From Phaeobacter sp. CECT 5382 (GTDB lineage: Bacteria > Pseudomonadota > Alphaproteobacteria > Rhodobacterales > Rhodobacteraceae), in the NCBI RefSeq assembly GCF_001457775.1, contig NZ_CYSG01000016.1, positions 1 to 64,000 of the forward strand: a DNA stretch of 64,000 nt, read 5' to 3'. Positions within the stretch are counted from its first letter, which is position 1. Each line of letters begins with the position of its first letter. Made by a program: the position numbers and the translations under genes. The notes beneath the pieces were generated by a model, which made no database searches, was not told where the DNA came from, and saw only the letters and a program-made list of their open reading frames with translations. Shown here in pieces: positions 50,096-59,080 of this stretch.

Positions 50096-50114
50096 ATGTA
50101 AAAAGGCTTTACAT
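50096..50114 (+). promoter_or_regulatory. Palindrome containing the ribosome site of the nitroreductase gene
   Basis: ATGTAAA - AAGGC - TTTACAT is a perfect 7-bp inverted repeat that ends directly at the ATG (50115). The Shine-Dalgarno AAAAAGG forms its centre, so either an mRNA hairpin or a bound repressor could block translation or transcription. Confidence 0.55.
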
Positions 50115-50693
50115 ATGACACAACGCAATGATGCAGCCCTGGATTTTCTTCTGTCGCGTCGCTCCCGTCCTGCCAAGACACTGGTCGCCCCGGCCCCCAG
50201 CCGCACGGAGTTGCTACCGCTTTTGACGGCTGCGGCCCGCACCCCGGATCATGGCAAACTGGAACCCTGGCGATTTGTCGTGGTCGAACGCGGAGCCATG
50301 CAACGGCTAGCTGATCTCGCAGCACAGGCCGGAGCACGTCTGGGAAAATCACCCGAGGAGATCACCAAGGCGCGCAGCCAGTTTGAGCTGGGGCACCTCG
50401 CGGTCGTGGTGATCGAAGTGCAAAAAGACAGCCCCAAAGTCCCCGCGATCGAGCAGACCTATAGTGCCGGCGCGGTCTGCCTGGCCTTGGTCAATGCCGC
50501 ACTGGCTGCAGGATGGGGAGCCAACTGGCTTTCTGGCTGGGCCAGCCATGATCCCGAATTTTGCCGGGCCGCCTTTGATATGGCAGGTCACGAACGCATT
50601 GCCGGCATCATCCACATTGCAACCGAAGGGCCAAAGCCACCAGAACGACCGCGCCCCGATCTTTCGCAATTGACCACATGGATGGACAAATGA
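50115..50693 (+). CDS. Nitroreductase family protein
   Basis: 192 residues, a compact FMN-dependent nitroreductase of the YdjA type. LLSRRSRPAKTLVAPAP (Arg/Ser FMN phosphate site), ARTPDHGKLEPWRFVVVE and GAVCLALVNAALAAGWGANWLSGW are family blocks. Such enzymes reduce nitro compounds or quinones with NAD(P)H; the natural substrate is unknown. A perfect palindrome holding the Shine-Dalgarno abuts the start codon. It overlaps the next gene by ATGA. Confidence 0.92.
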   Translation: MTQRNDAALDFLLSRRSRPAKTLVAPAPSRTELLPLLTAAARTPDHGKLEPWRFVVVERGAMQRLADLAAQAGARLGKSPEEITKARSQFELGHLAVVVIEVQKDSPKVPAIEQTYSAGAVCLALVNAALAAGWGANWLSGWASHDPEFCRAAFDMAGHERIAGIIHIATEGPKPPERPRPDLSQLTTWMDK

Positions 50694-51382
50694 TTCTTGA
50701 CGCCTTCTACAAGACCCTCGGCCAGACCGGCGATCCGCGCTTTCGCAGGGTGCTGTTTCTGGGGGTCGGCCTGACCATTGCCCTGCTGATCGCGGCCTAT
50801 GCTGCCTTCCTGTTTCTGATCCAGTGGTTCACAGGCGCCACCGTCACGCTCCCCTATATCGGCGAAGTCACCTGGCTGGACGATCTTTTGTCAGTGGGAT
50901 CGCTGATCTTCATGCTGGTCCTGTCGATGTTCCTGATGGTCCCCGTGGCATCGGCCATTACCTCGATGTTTCTGGACGAGGTGGCGCAGGCCGTCGAAGA
51001 CAGGCATTTTCCGCATCTACCGACCGTAACCCCGACACCCCTTTGGGCTGCTCTCAAGGACACCGTGAATTTTCTCGGTGTTCTTTTGGGTGCGAATATT
51101 CTTGCGCTGCTGCTCTATGTAATTTTTCCGCCGGCAGCACCCTTTATCTTTTGGGGGCTGAACGGATTTTTGCTGGGGCGCGAGTATTTCACACTGGCGG
51201 CGGCCCGGCGCGTAGGTCTGGCAGAAGCCCGCAAGATGCGACGCAAACACATGGCGACAATCTGGGCGGCAGGCACGCTGATGGCGCTGCCTCTGTCGCT
51301 ACCGTTGGTCAACCTGGTCATCCCGATCCTGGGTGCTGCGACCTTTACCCACCTGTTCCATGCGCTTTGGCGGCAAGGTTAG
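50690..51382 (+). CDS. EI24 domain membrane protein (CysZ-like)
   Basis: 230 residues from the ATG at 50690, which overlaps the nitroreductase stop (ATGA); another ATG at 50678 is in frame. Four or more hydrophobic segments are visible, with the EI24/CysZ features MFLMVPVASAITSMFLDEVAQAVEDRHFP and FWGLNGFLLGREYFTLAAARR. CysZ transports sulfate in gammaproteobacteria; alphaproteobacterial relatives are of unknown substrate. The C-terminal helix pair ends near LFHALWRQG. Confidence 0.87.
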   Translation: MILDAFYKTLGQTGDPRFRRVLFLGVGLTIALLIAAYAAFLFLIQWFTGATVTLPYIGEVTWLDDLLSVGSLIFMLVLSMFLMVPVASAITSMFLDEVAQAVEDRHFPHLPTVTPTPLWAALKDTVNFLGVLLGANILALLLYVIFPPAAPFIFWGLNGFLLGREYFTLAAARRVGLAEARKMRRKHMATIWAAGTLMALPLSLPLVNLVIPILGAATFTHLFHALWRQG

Positions 51383-51436
51383 GCAAAAGAAAGCACGCCG
51401 CCCCAAGCGCCAGCAAGGGCGCGGCCGGACTGCAAT

Positions 51437-51712
51437 TTATTGCGGATCTGGCAGACGGTCAAACCAGTCAAAATCGTTCACGGTGATCACACCCGACAGG
51501 ATAATCCCGGCGATCACGATCCAAAGCAGGCAGGCAACCCCCGTGGTGATCCAGGCCTTTTGTTTGAGATAGTGGTTCTCGGGCGCGCCGGCATGGGTTC
51601 CCGGCACGATCTCGCCCTTGTCGCCCTGTGTCTCGATACGGATCGGCAGAATGACCAGAAAGGTCAGAAACCAGATCACAGAAAACAGGACCAGCCCGGA
51701 TGTGATTGCCAT
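51437..51712 (-). CDS. DUF1467 family membrane protein
   Basis: 91 residues with two transmembrane helices (residues 4-26 and 52-76) joined by the conserved RIETQGDKGEIVPGTHAGAPENHYLKQKA loop. AAGGAAA precedes the ATG. Function unknown. In Rhodobacterales it is regularly found just after the methylmalonyl-CoA epimerase gene, as here (58-base gap). Confidence 0.92.
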   Translation of the reverse strand: MAITSGLVLFSVIWFLTFLVILPIRIETQGDKGEIVPGTHAGAPENHYLKQKAWITTGVACLLWIVIAGIILSGVITVNDFDWFDRLPDPQ

Positions 51713-51770
51713 TGTGCGCTTTCCTTCTGCCTAAACCCTGCCCCGGATCGGAGCAGGGTTCTGCCTACCC

Positions 51771-52175
51771 TCAAACCTGTTCGAGTTCCACCAGGCAGCC
51801 GGTGAAATCTTTGGGATGCAGGAACAGAACCGGCTTTCCGTGGGCCCCGATCTTAGGCTCACCCGTGCCAAGGACCCGTGCGCCTTCGGCCAACAGGTGG
51901 TCACGTGCCGCCAGAATGTCATCTACTTCATAGCAGATATGGTGGATACCACCGGCCGGGTTCTTTTCCAGAAACCCGTTGATCGGAGAATTCTCTCCCA
52001 AAGGATACAGCAGCTCAATCTTGGTATTGGGCAGCTCGATAAAAACAACCGTGACCCCGTGATCCGGCTCATCCTGCGGAGCACCGACATTGGCTCCCAA
52101 AGTGTTGCGATACTGTGCCGAGGCGGCCTCCAGATCGGGGACGGCAATGGCGACATGGTTCAGGCGGCCAATCAT
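51771..52175 (-). CDS. mce: Methylmalonyl-CoA epimerase
   Basis: 134 residues, a vicinal-oxygen-chelate fold with metal ligands visible as H7 (RLNHVAIAVPDL), the Glu in IELLYPLGENSPI, H79 in GGIHHICYEVDD, and Glu near the end (TGCLVELEQV). It interconverts (2S)- and (2R)-methylmalonyl-CoA before the B12-dependent mutase. The start at 52175 has GGAGAAG upstream; the frame beyond (to 52436) is unrelated. The mutase chaperone gene meaB is 46 kb away at 5025-6005. Confidence 0.95.
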   Translation of the reverse strand: MIGRLNHVAIAVPDLEAASAQYRNTLGANVGAPQDEPDHGVTVVFIELPNTKIELLYPLGENSPINGFLEKNPAGGIHHICYEVDDILAARDHLLAEGARVLGTGEPKIGAHGKPVLFLHPKDFTGCLVELEQV

Positions 52176-52403
52176 GATCTTACTTCTCCTGTGCAAACAC
52201 TCTCGTTGCGGCCTTTTTGGCGATGCCAGCCCTGCCACGCAAGTGCGCCAATGCGCCCAGGGCTGTTTCTCACGCAGGGTTCGCGTCGTCTCGCGGCCAT
52301 CTGCGGCCCTCCCGTTCGGACACTTGCGACAACCCGGGCTTGTTAACCTGTAATTAGCCTCGAATTCATAGCGTCGCTTTGTATCCCGAGAGGAGTATGA
52401 GTT

Positions 52404-53123
52404 ATGGACGATTCGGAATTGTTTGCTGCCGCCCACCGCCTACCCAGCGCGCGCCGACCGCTGTTGGGTCTGACCATTCTGGTCATCGAAGACAGTCGCT
52501 ATGCCTGTGAAGCCCTTCGCCTGTTATGTCTGCGCAGTGGCGCACGCATCCGTCGCGCGGATTGTCTAAAATCCGCCAGGCGTCACTTGCAGGTCTATCG
52601 CCCTTCTGTGGTGATCACAGATATCGGCCTGCCCGATGGTTCAGGATTGGACCTGATCGAGGAAATGAACACCTCATCTCCGCGGGTGCGGGTCGTTCTT
52701 GCCATTTCCGGCGATGCAAACGTCGAGGCTAACGCCATGGCGGCCGGAGCTGACGGCTTCATTGCCAAACCGATCACCTCTTTGGCGGCCTTTCAGAACG
52801 CAATTCTGTCGCGTCTGCCAGATGATCGCCAGCCCACAGGCCCGCGTCAACTGAACGACGAGACGGTCGAGCCAGACCCGCTGGCCTTCCTTGATGATAT
52901 GGCCCATGCCGCTGATATTATGAATGAATCACAGACAGATGGGCATCTGGACTATGTCGCTCAGTTCTTAGGCGGTGTCGCTCGCAGCGCCGGAGATTCG
53001 TCGCTTGCCAAGGCTGCTGAAAACCTGGCCGAAGCCTGCTCTGCAGGGCGTCCCGTCGCCAGCGATGCCGCGATGATCGCAGGTCTTCTCCAAGAGCGTT
53101 TGGAACGGAAAATTGCGATCTGA
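52404..53123 (+). CDS. Response-regulator receiver protein with novel C-terminus
   Basis: 239 residues. A receiver domain occupies 22-140: acidic pair in VIEDSRYA, phospho-acceptor Asp in VVITDIGLPDGSG, Ser/Thr switch in LAISGDAN and Lys in GFIAKPIT. The C-terminal 90 residues (VEPDPLAFLDDMAHAADIMNE...HLDYVAQFLGGVARSAGDSSLAKAAENLAEA) are helical, without a DNA-binding or enzymatic motif, and resemble an Hpt-like or dimerisation bundle without an obvious phospho-His. No histidine kinase adjoins it. AGGAG precedes the ATG. Confidence 0.88.
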   Translation: MDDSELFAAAHRLPSARRPLLGLTILVIEDSRYACEALRLLCLRSGARIRRADCLKSARRHLQVYRPSVVITDIGLPDGSGLDLIEEMNTSSPRVRVVLAISGDANVEANAMAAGADGFIAKPITSLAAFQNAILSRLPDDRQPTGPRQLNDETVEPDPLAFLDDMAHAADIMNESQTDGHLDYVAQFLGGVARSAGDSSLAKAAENLAEACSAGRPVASDAAMIAGLLQERLERKIAI

Positions 53124-53125
53124 CG

Positions 53126-53272
53126 ATGCTTGAGATTTTTTTTATCGCTGCTGCAACGCTGGCAATCGTATTGTATCTGCAAGCCCGCCAATCGGCGCGG
53201 GAAATTCGTCGAAACCTGGCCCAAAGCAGCGCTACCCAGTCGCCGCTGCTGCTTCATCCACGCGACCACTAG
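53126..53272 (+). CDS. Small single-span membrane protein (48 aa)
   Basis: A 48-codon ORF starts 2 bases after the response-regulator stop. The N-terminus MLEIFFIAAATLAIVLYLQ is a hydrophobic helix, followed by a charged cytoplasmic-type tail (ARQSAREIRRNLAQSSATQ) and ending in HPRDH. The close spacing suggests translational coupling. No family was recognised. It could anchor or be controlled with the receiver protein. Confidence 0.5.
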   Translation: MLEIFFIAAATLAIVLYLQARQSAREIRRNLAQSSATQSPLLLHPRDH

Positions 53273-53456
53273 CAGCGTGATCACATACCCGCTGGGGTCG
53301 CGACCTCTGTGACCCTTTACAACGCCGGGACCCTGTACAAAGCCGACCGCTGGCCGTGCGAAACCAGTCCGGGCAGAAAGCGGTTCTGTGAGAAACTACG
53401 TTGCAGTGATCACAATGCCCAAGTTTTCATTGGGCGAGACACCCGTGGCTGAGATC

Positions 53457-54707
53457 TCAACGGAGATAGCCGGGATCTGCTGCCATCTGCACTCCCGGAA
53501 AGACCTGCTGTTCCAGCACTGTACGGCTGACGCCCGTCATGCCCTGCATGATCCAAGCAAGGGTTGCCCGCAGATCTCCGGTCGGCATTAAATCTCGGCG
53601 ATTGTAAAGATCCGCCTCGGCTAGCCCCGGCCACTGGCCAAAAACACGCCCTCCCCGAATGGCGCCACCCGCTAGGATCATCGCGCCGCCCGTGCCATGA
53701 TCCGTCCCACCCGTACCATTCTGGCGCGCAGTGCGCCCGAACTCCGTCACTGCGACAATCGCGGTCTTGTCCCAGACGTCAACGCCCAGGCCTTGCTTGA
53801 GGGCAAGAATACTGTCCCCCAGACGCGTCAGCGCTGCCCCAAGTGCTTTCTTCTGACGGGTATGGGTATCCCAGCCGTTCAATGAAAACGAAGCGATGCG
53901 TGTCTCCCCACGCAATTGCCGCGCTGCAAACTCAGCTAGTTTCAAATGTGCTTTTCCGCGCCGGGCCTTTGGGATTTCCATACCGGATCTCATCATTTCC
54001 GAAGATGCCCCGCCGGATGTCTCACCCATCGCAGGGTCCTGCGCATCTTCGCGAGACAGTGCCAGGGCTTCGGAGAGGGCCGCCTTGAACAAGGGATCCT
54101 CCTGCATCAGCAGCTTTGCCAGATCCTCGGCCTGGGGACTGAGCAGCAGGTCCGCATCCGGAGACCAGTCGGATACCGGTGCCACGCCACGCAACAGTTG
54201 CAGATCTCCCTGGCCAAGCGCAAAGGCCGTCCGGGCCTCGACACCGCTTTGCTGTTGCAGCAGTCGGTTCAGCCAGCCATCGCGCCGTTCTCCAAGGGTG
54301 CGGGTTCCCGCCTCGAGAATGTCCTGCCCATCAAAATGACTGCGCCGGTCACGATAGGGCGTGGAAACGGCCTGCACGAAGCCAAGCTCCGGGCGTCCCA
54401 AAGGGGGCATCGGCGGCGCAAGGGCCGGATGCAGCGAAAAAACCCCATCGAGATCTACCCCCCCCCCGCCGTTAGGCCCGCCCAGCCCGGGGCCACTGCC
54501 CAGTGTTGGCCGCAACCCCGCAAAGCCGGGATCCCCATAGGGGCGCAACACATCCAGCCCATCCATACCGCCGCGCAACACGATCACCACAAGGCGGGTA
54601 TCCCAGGGGGCCGCAGCAAAGCTCACCGGTGTGAGCAGCGGACTGGCCGCCAACGAACAGCCCAGCACAGTACCGTGGGTCAGAAAGGATCTTCGCGAAA
54701 CACTCAT
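53457..54707 (-). CDS. DUF1501 domain protein, Tat-exported
   Basis: 416 residues. A twin-arginine signal SRRSFLTHGTVLGCSLAASPLL is present. The DUF1501 (sulfatase-like fold) blocks are LVVIVLRGGMDGLDVLRPYGDP, SLHPAL, HFDGQDILEAGT, GWDTHTRQ, TEFGRTARQNGTGGTDHGTGG. The D-T-H and TDHG motifs recall the metal-binding residues of the alkaline-phosphatase superfamily. The substrate is unknown. It is coupled to the DUF1800 gene upstream (14-base gap), a partnership seen in many bacteria. Confidence 0.92.
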   Translation of the reverse strand: MSVSRRSFLTHGTVLGCSLAASPLLTPVSFAAAPWDTRLVVIVLRGGMDGLDVLRPYGDPGFAGLRPTLGSGPGLGGPNGGGGVDLDGVFSLHPALAPPMPPLGRPELGFVQAVSTPYRDRRSHFDGQDILEAGTRTLGERRDGWLNRLLQQQSGVEARTAFALGQGDLQLLRGVAPVSDWSPDADLLLSPQAEDLAKLLMQEDPLFKAALSEALALSREDAQDPAMGETSGGASSEMMRSGMEIPKARRGKAHLKLAEFAARQLRGETRIASFSLNGWDTHTRQKKALGAALTRLGDSILALKQGLGVDVWDKTAIVAVTEFGRTARQNGTGGTDHGTGGAMILAGGAIRGGRVFGQWPGLAEADLYNRRDLMPTGDLRATLAWIMQGMTGVSRTVLEQQVFPGVQMAADPGYLR

Positions 54708-54721
54708 GTTATCTCATCCTT

Positions 54722-56113
54722 CTATCGACGCTGAAACGCTGGCGAGGCCAAAATCAGGCCAATCGCCTCGGCGCGGGTTTCGGCAGCCCCGGCCACAAAC
54801 CGCACCCGTGCATCGGCCCTTTGGCCCAGGCTTTGCTCAGCAAAGCGCAGGGGATCCGGTAAATCTTTTCGCAGCTTTTGCGGCGCCGCCATGGCCCAGC
54901 GCAGACGTGCTGAAAGCCCCTGCGGGGTAATCCAGGCCGTATCCTCTTCGGGCCAGCCGTCCGGCCCCGGGGCCGCCTGCCAGCGCTGCCCCATCAGCCC
55001 CAAAGGTGCCACAAGCACCCGCCGCAGCTGCTTTGCTTTCCAATCTGCCAGATCGCCTGTCCCAATTCCCAGCCCGCGGCAGGCGGAGGCCACGAAATCC
55101 TGTGGTGGTTTGATATTGTTCAGCTCAGGCTCCCAAGAGGCTGGATGCTGCAGCAGGGTTTCATAGACGCGGGTCAAATCTCCACCGCTTTGGATGTAAC
55201 TTTCGGTCAAATCAGCGACGAGGCCGGGATCAGGATCATCGCGGGTAAAATGAACCGCCAGTTTGCGCGCGAGGTGCGCTGCCGTGGCGGGATGCGCCGC
55301 GAGATCTCGTAATACCTGCAGTATGGGGCCCAACTCGGCCTTACCTTCGTCGGCGCCATAGGTCACACCAAGTACAGTTTCGCTGCCCGGCTCGGCCTGA
55401 CCACCTCGAAAAGCGAACCCTTTTTTGGCGTTGAAATTCAGACCAGTAAACAGCTCTGCCAACTGGCGCACATCCTGTTGGCCATAGGGGCCGTCCACCC
55501 CCAGCGTGTGCAGCTCCATAACTTCACGGGCCAGGTTTTCATTCAACCCACCCCTGCCTTTTCTCCTGCGCGCTGCTCGGCTGTTTGGTCCAATGGACCG
55601 ATGCTGATCAAGATAGTGCAGCATGAGAGGACTGGTCACCGCGGCAATCAGCAGATCCTCGAATCGGCCTGCAAGATGCGGGCGAATGGCGCTTTCGACA
55701 TAGGGGGCACCCATTGGGCGTAGCGCCGCTCTTTTGCCTTGTGCCGTGAAATGATCCGCCCAGAACAGCACCAGTCTTTCCCGAAACCCATCCCGGGTCT
55801 GGCATTGCCGCAATAGCGACTGGCGAAACCACAGGTGTTGTTGCTGAACATGGTGACGTCGATATTTGCGAAAGGCCTGTTTGGCCAGGCTGGCCTGCTT
55901 CCCCTCGCGGCTTTTGCGCCAAGCGCGGCGCAGCTTGGCAAAGGTCGCGGCGGTAGCCAATCCCGTATCAAGGCCCGGGATCGCAAAGGTATGTGCAGCC
56001 ACGTCCGGCCCCTGCAGGCGTGCCAGCATTGCCGCCACATCACTGGGTTGCGCCAGCTGCGCCGCGAGACCGCAGCCAAACCGGATCTCAGCCAGTTCCG
56101 GGTCAAATACCAT
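54722..56113 (-). CDS. DUF1800 domain protein
   Basis: 463 residues from the ATG at 56113 (a TTG at 56119 is possible). RLVLFWADHFTAQGK, SPLMLHYLDQHRSIGPNSR, GLNENLAREVMELHTLGVDGPYGQQDVRQLAELFTGL and LARKLAVHFTRDDPDP are typical DUF1800 blocks. No clear signal peptide is visible although many homologues are exported. Function unknown; it always occurs with DUF1501. The pair's promoter would lie in the 200 bases towards aspS. Confidence 0.92.
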   Translation of the reverse strand: MVFDPELAEIRFGCGLAAQLAQPSDVAAMLARLQGPDVAAHTFAIPGLDTGLATAATFAKLRRAWRKSREGKQASLAKQAFRKYRRHHVQQQHLWFRQSLLRQCQTRDGFRERLVLFWADHFTAQGKRAALRPMGAPYVESAIRPHLAGRFEDLLIAAVTSPLMLHYLDQHRSIGPNSRAARRRKGRGGLNENLAREVMELHTLGVDGPYGQQDVRQLAELFTGLNFNAKKGFAFRGGQAEPGSETVLGVTYGADEGKAELGPILQVLRDLAAHPATAAHLARKLAVHFTRDDPDPGLVADLTESYIQSGGDLTRVYETLLQHPASWEPELNNIKPPQDFVASACRGLGIGTGDLADWKAKQLRRVLVAPLGLMGQRWQAAPGPDGWPEEDTAWITPQGLSARLRWAMAAPQKLRKDLPDPLRFAEQSLGQRADARVRFVAGAAETRAEAIGLILASPAFQRR

Positions 56114-56257
56114 TGCCAAAGCCCCGCGCTGTCTCGTGTGTGGTCAATTCTCGCTTGCTCCTTAACTATAGGCCACTGCGATCCCATTCACAAAACATCG
56201 CCACTAAGCCTTGAGCAATGACTTGCCTGAACGCAGGCCAGACTGAGCATCAGGGAG

Positions 56258-56286
56258 AAAAAAAGAGCCCGGGTTTCCCCGAGCTC
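56258..56286 (-). terminator. Intrinsic terminator of aspS
   Basis: On the minus strand GAGCTCGGGG-AAA-CCCGGGCTC (one mismatch) is followed by a run of seven T, about 30 bases after the aspS stop. Confidence 0.88.
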
Positions 56287-56315
56287 CTGTCTTCTACGCG
56301 ATGGCAGTTGCCGAT

Positions 56316-58169
56316 CTACTGGTCTTGCGGGATCACCCGCAGGCCCAACTCCATCAGCTGTTCAGCCATCGGTTCAGATGGGGCAGACATCATCAGGTCT
56401 TCAGCGCGCTGGTTCATCGGGAACATGATGACTTCGCGGATGTTGGCCTCATCTGCCAGCAGCATCACCATGCGGTCGATACCTGCCGCACAGCCACCGT
56501 GAGGCGGCGCGCCAAATTGGAAGGCATTGACCATGCCACCAAAGCGTTTTTCGACCTCATCCTTGCCATAGCCCGCAATCTCGAAGGCTTTAAACATGAT
56601 TTCGGGACGGTGGTTCCGGATCGCGCCAGAAACCAGCTCGTAGCCATTACAGGCCAGATCATACTGGTAGCCGAGCACTTCGAGCGGGTTGCCCTCAAGT
56701 GCTTCCATACCACCCTGCGGCATCGAGAAGGGGTTGTGCTCAAAATCGATCTTGCCGGTTTCTTCATCTGCCTCGTAGATCGGGAAGTCCACGACCCAGG
56801 CAAAGGCAAAGCGGTCCTTGTCAGTGAGACCCAGCTCTTCGCCGATCACGTTGCGGGCGCGGCCTGCAACACCTTCAAAGGCTTTTGGCTTGCCGCCAAG
56901 GAAGAAGGCAGCATCGCCAACTTCCAGACCAAGCTGTTGGCGGATTGCCTCGGTGCGTTCAGGGCCGATGTTTTTAGCCAGCGGGCCTGCGGCCTCATTG
57001 CCGAGCACGATCTCACCGGATTTGACCAGAGCGTTGACCTCTTTGACGGTGATACCGCGTTCTTGCGCGATCGAATCTGCAGACTGCTTACGCCAGAAGA
57101 TATAACCCATGCCGGGCAGGCCTTCTTTTTGCGCAAAGGCATTCATCCGGTCGCAGAACTTACGCGAGCCGCCTTTGGGGGCCGGAATGGCGCGCACTTC
57201 AGTGCCCTCCTGCTCCAGCAGCTTGGCAAAGATGGCAAAGCCGGACCCGGCAAAATGTTCAGAGACCACCTGCATCTTGATCGGGTTGCGCAGGTCGGGC
57301 TTGTCAGAGCCATACCAAAGCGCTGCATCGCGATAGGAGATCTGCGGCCATTCACTGTCTACCTTGCGACCGCCGCCGAATTCTTCAAACACGCCCTGCA
57401 TCACTGGCTGGATGGTGTCGAACACATCCTGCTGGGTGACAAAGGACATCTCCAGGTCGAGCTGGTAGAAATCGGTGGGCGAGCGGTCGGCGCGCGGATC
57501 TTCATCGCGGAAACAGGGCGCAATCTGGAAGTATTTGTCAAAGCCCGAGACCATCATCAGCTGCTTGAACTGCTGTGGCGCCTGCGGCAGGGCGTAGAAT
57601 TTGCCGGGGTGCAGACGCGAGGGCACCAGGAAATCACGCGCGCCTTCGGGGCTGGACGCGGTGATGATGGGAGTCTGGTATTCGTTGAACCCCTTGTTCC
57701 ACATGCGTTTGCGGATCGACTGCACCATGTTGGAGCGCAGCAGCATGTTCTGCTGCATCTTTTCGCGGCGCAGATCCAAGTAGCGATAGCGCAGGCGGGT
57801 TTCTTCCGGGTATTCCTGCTCGCCAAAAACCATCAGCGGCAGTTCTTCGGATTTGCCCAGAACTTCGATGTCACGGATAAAGACTTCGACCTCACCGGTG
57901 GGCAGCTTGTCGTTGACCAGGCTCTCGTCGCGCGCCAGCACATTACCGTCGATGCGAATACACCATTCCGAGCGCACCTTTTCGATCTCAGCAAAGACCG
58001 GGCTGTCGGGGTCGGCCATGATCTGGGTGATACCATAGTGGTCGCGCAGATCGATGAACAGCAGGCCGCCATGATCGCGGACACGATGGACCCAACCAGA
58101 AAGGCGTACGGTTTCGCCCACATTGGATTTGTTCAGTTCGGCGCAGGTATGGCTGCGATAGGCATGCAT
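56316..58169 (-). CDS. aspS: Aspartyl-tRNA synthetase
   Basis: 617 residues, bacterial-type AspRS. An N-terminal OB-fold anticodon-binding domain (1-110) precedes the class-II catalytic core: motif 1 region, [24 protein letters not shown] (motif 2), the bacterial GAD insertion (about 290-425), and motif 3 in [14 protein letters not shown]. It charges tRNA-Asp, and tRNA-Asn too if the organism lacks AsnRS; that cannot be told from this window. GAAAGG precedes the start by 7 bases. Confidence 0.97.
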   Translation of the reverse strand: MHAYRSHTCAELNKSNVGETVRLSGWVHRVRDHGGLLFIDLRDHYGITQIMADPDSPVFAEIEKVRSEWCIRIDGNVLARDESLVNDKLPTGEVEVFIRDIEVLGKSEELPLMVFGEQEYPEETRLRYRYLDLRREKMQQNMLLRSNMVQSIRKRMWNKGFNEYQTPIITASSPEGARDFLVPSRLHPGKFYALPQAPQQFKQLMMVSGFDKYFQIAPCFRDEDPRADRSPTDFYQLDLEMSFVTQQDVFDTIQPVMQGVFEEFGGGRKVDSEWPQISYRDAALWYGSDKPDLRNPIKMQVVSEHFAGSGFAIFAKLLEQEGTEVRAIPAPKGGSRKFCDRMNAFAQKEGLPGMGYIFWRKQSADSIAQERGITVKEVNALVKSGEIVLGNEAAGPLAKNIGPERTEAIRQQLGLEVGDAAFFLGGKPKAFEGVAGRARNVIGEELGLTDKDRFAFAWVVDFPIYEADEETGKIDFEHNPFSMPQGGMEALEGNPLEVLGYQYDLACNGYELVSGAIRNHRPEIMFKAFEIAGYGKDEVEKRFGGMVNAFQFGAPPHGGCAAGIDRMVMLLADEANIREVIMFPMNQRAEDLMMSAPSEPMAEQLMELGLRVIPQDQ

Positions 58170-58219
58170 GGCGTGACCTTTCGGTATGCTGTCTGGTCTT
58201 GTGGTGGGCCGTTATTCGT

Positions 58220-58241
58220 AAAAAACGCGCGTCGGCGCGCA
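58220..58241 (-). terminator. Probable terminator downstream of pabC
   Basis: On the minus strand GCGCG-CCGA-CGCGC is followed by TTTTTT. It lies 180 bases after the pabC stop and 50 bases before the aspS start, separating the two units. The rest of 58242-58420 holds nothing recognisable. Confidence 0.55.
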
Positions 58242-58420
58242 GAACTCGGCGCAAAATTCGTCTGGGCCGATACACAGGGTTGCGGGGCCGTTGTCAAGCA
58301 AAGCGAGACGTTTTCCCCCCTTTGATGGGCCGTAGCCTCGGGTCGTGGGGCGTTTTTCGTAAAGGTTCACTATGGTAGGCCTCCGGCAGCCCTCCCTTTT
58401 TCTCGCTCAGCCAGCCGACC

Positions 58421-59080
58421 TCACGGCTCAAAATACTCTGCGCTGATTTCCCCGCGAAGCGAGTTGCCCACTGTAATTTTTTGGGCATGACGCAGATCGC
58501 GCACTGTCACGACCTCTTCCACAACCCGCCCATTATCCAGCAAACGCTGGCGCAGCACACCGGGCAGCAACCCCGAAGAAAGCGGTGGCGTCACCCGTCG
58601 GCCAGACCGGAGAGTAACAAAGAGGTTTGTAATGGTGCCTTCACAAACCTCATCCCTTTCATTGAGAAATAGCACCTCATCCACCCCCTGGCGCAAAGTC
58701 GCGCGGGCCTCATCATAGAGCCTGCGGCAGGTGGTCTTGTGCAACAGCCATGGGTCATCGGAATTGACCCTTTGTTTCGCAAGCGAAACAACCCAGTTTC
58801 TGGTCGCAGTGGCGAAAGGTGCCGTGACCAACTCAACCGTGCCGTCTCTTGCCAGCGTCAACCTGCAGCGCATGTCAGCTTTGGCCTTTAGGGCCTGCAA
58901 GCGGGTTTCCTGCTCTATGCGGTCAAAGGCGATGCCGAACGCGGCGGCCGAGCGTTCCATCCTTGCCACATGGCGGTTTAGATCGCGGGGACCTAGGCCG
59001 GGCTGATAGAGAAACGTCTCGATCAGGCGGAAATCGGCATCACCTTTGATGGTGTCAGCTGGGCAAAACGGGCTTTCCAT
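58421..59080 (-). CDS. pabC: Aminodeoxychorismate lyase-like, class IV aminotransferase
   Basis: 219 residues, short for the family (about 270). The fold-type-IV PLP pattern is present: catalytic Lys in LLHKTTCRRLYDEA, EGTITNLFVTL with the conserved Glu-Gly-Thr, and SSGLLPGVLRQRLL. It should convert 4-amino-4-deoxychorismate to p-aminobenzoate and pyruvate for folate. The start at 59080 has GAGGAAG 5 bases upstream and lies 58 bases inside pabB, so the two reading frames overlap substantially and are coupled. Confidence 0.86.
   Translation of the reverse strand: MESPFCPADTIKGDADFRLIETFLYQPGLGPRDLNRHVARMERSAAAFGIAFDRIEQETRLQALKAKADMRCRLTLARDGTVELVTAPFATATRNWVVSLAKQRVNSDDPWLLHKTTCRRLYDEARATLRQGVDEVLFLNERDEVCEGTITNLFVTLRSGRRVTPPLSSGLLPGVLRQRLLDNGRVVEEVVTVRDLRHAQKITVGNSLRGEISAEYFEP

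Noticed and set aside
56301-58325. 674-codon open frame on the plus strand
   Set aside because: It lies antisense to aspS, has no family features, and reflects third-position GC bias of the real gene.
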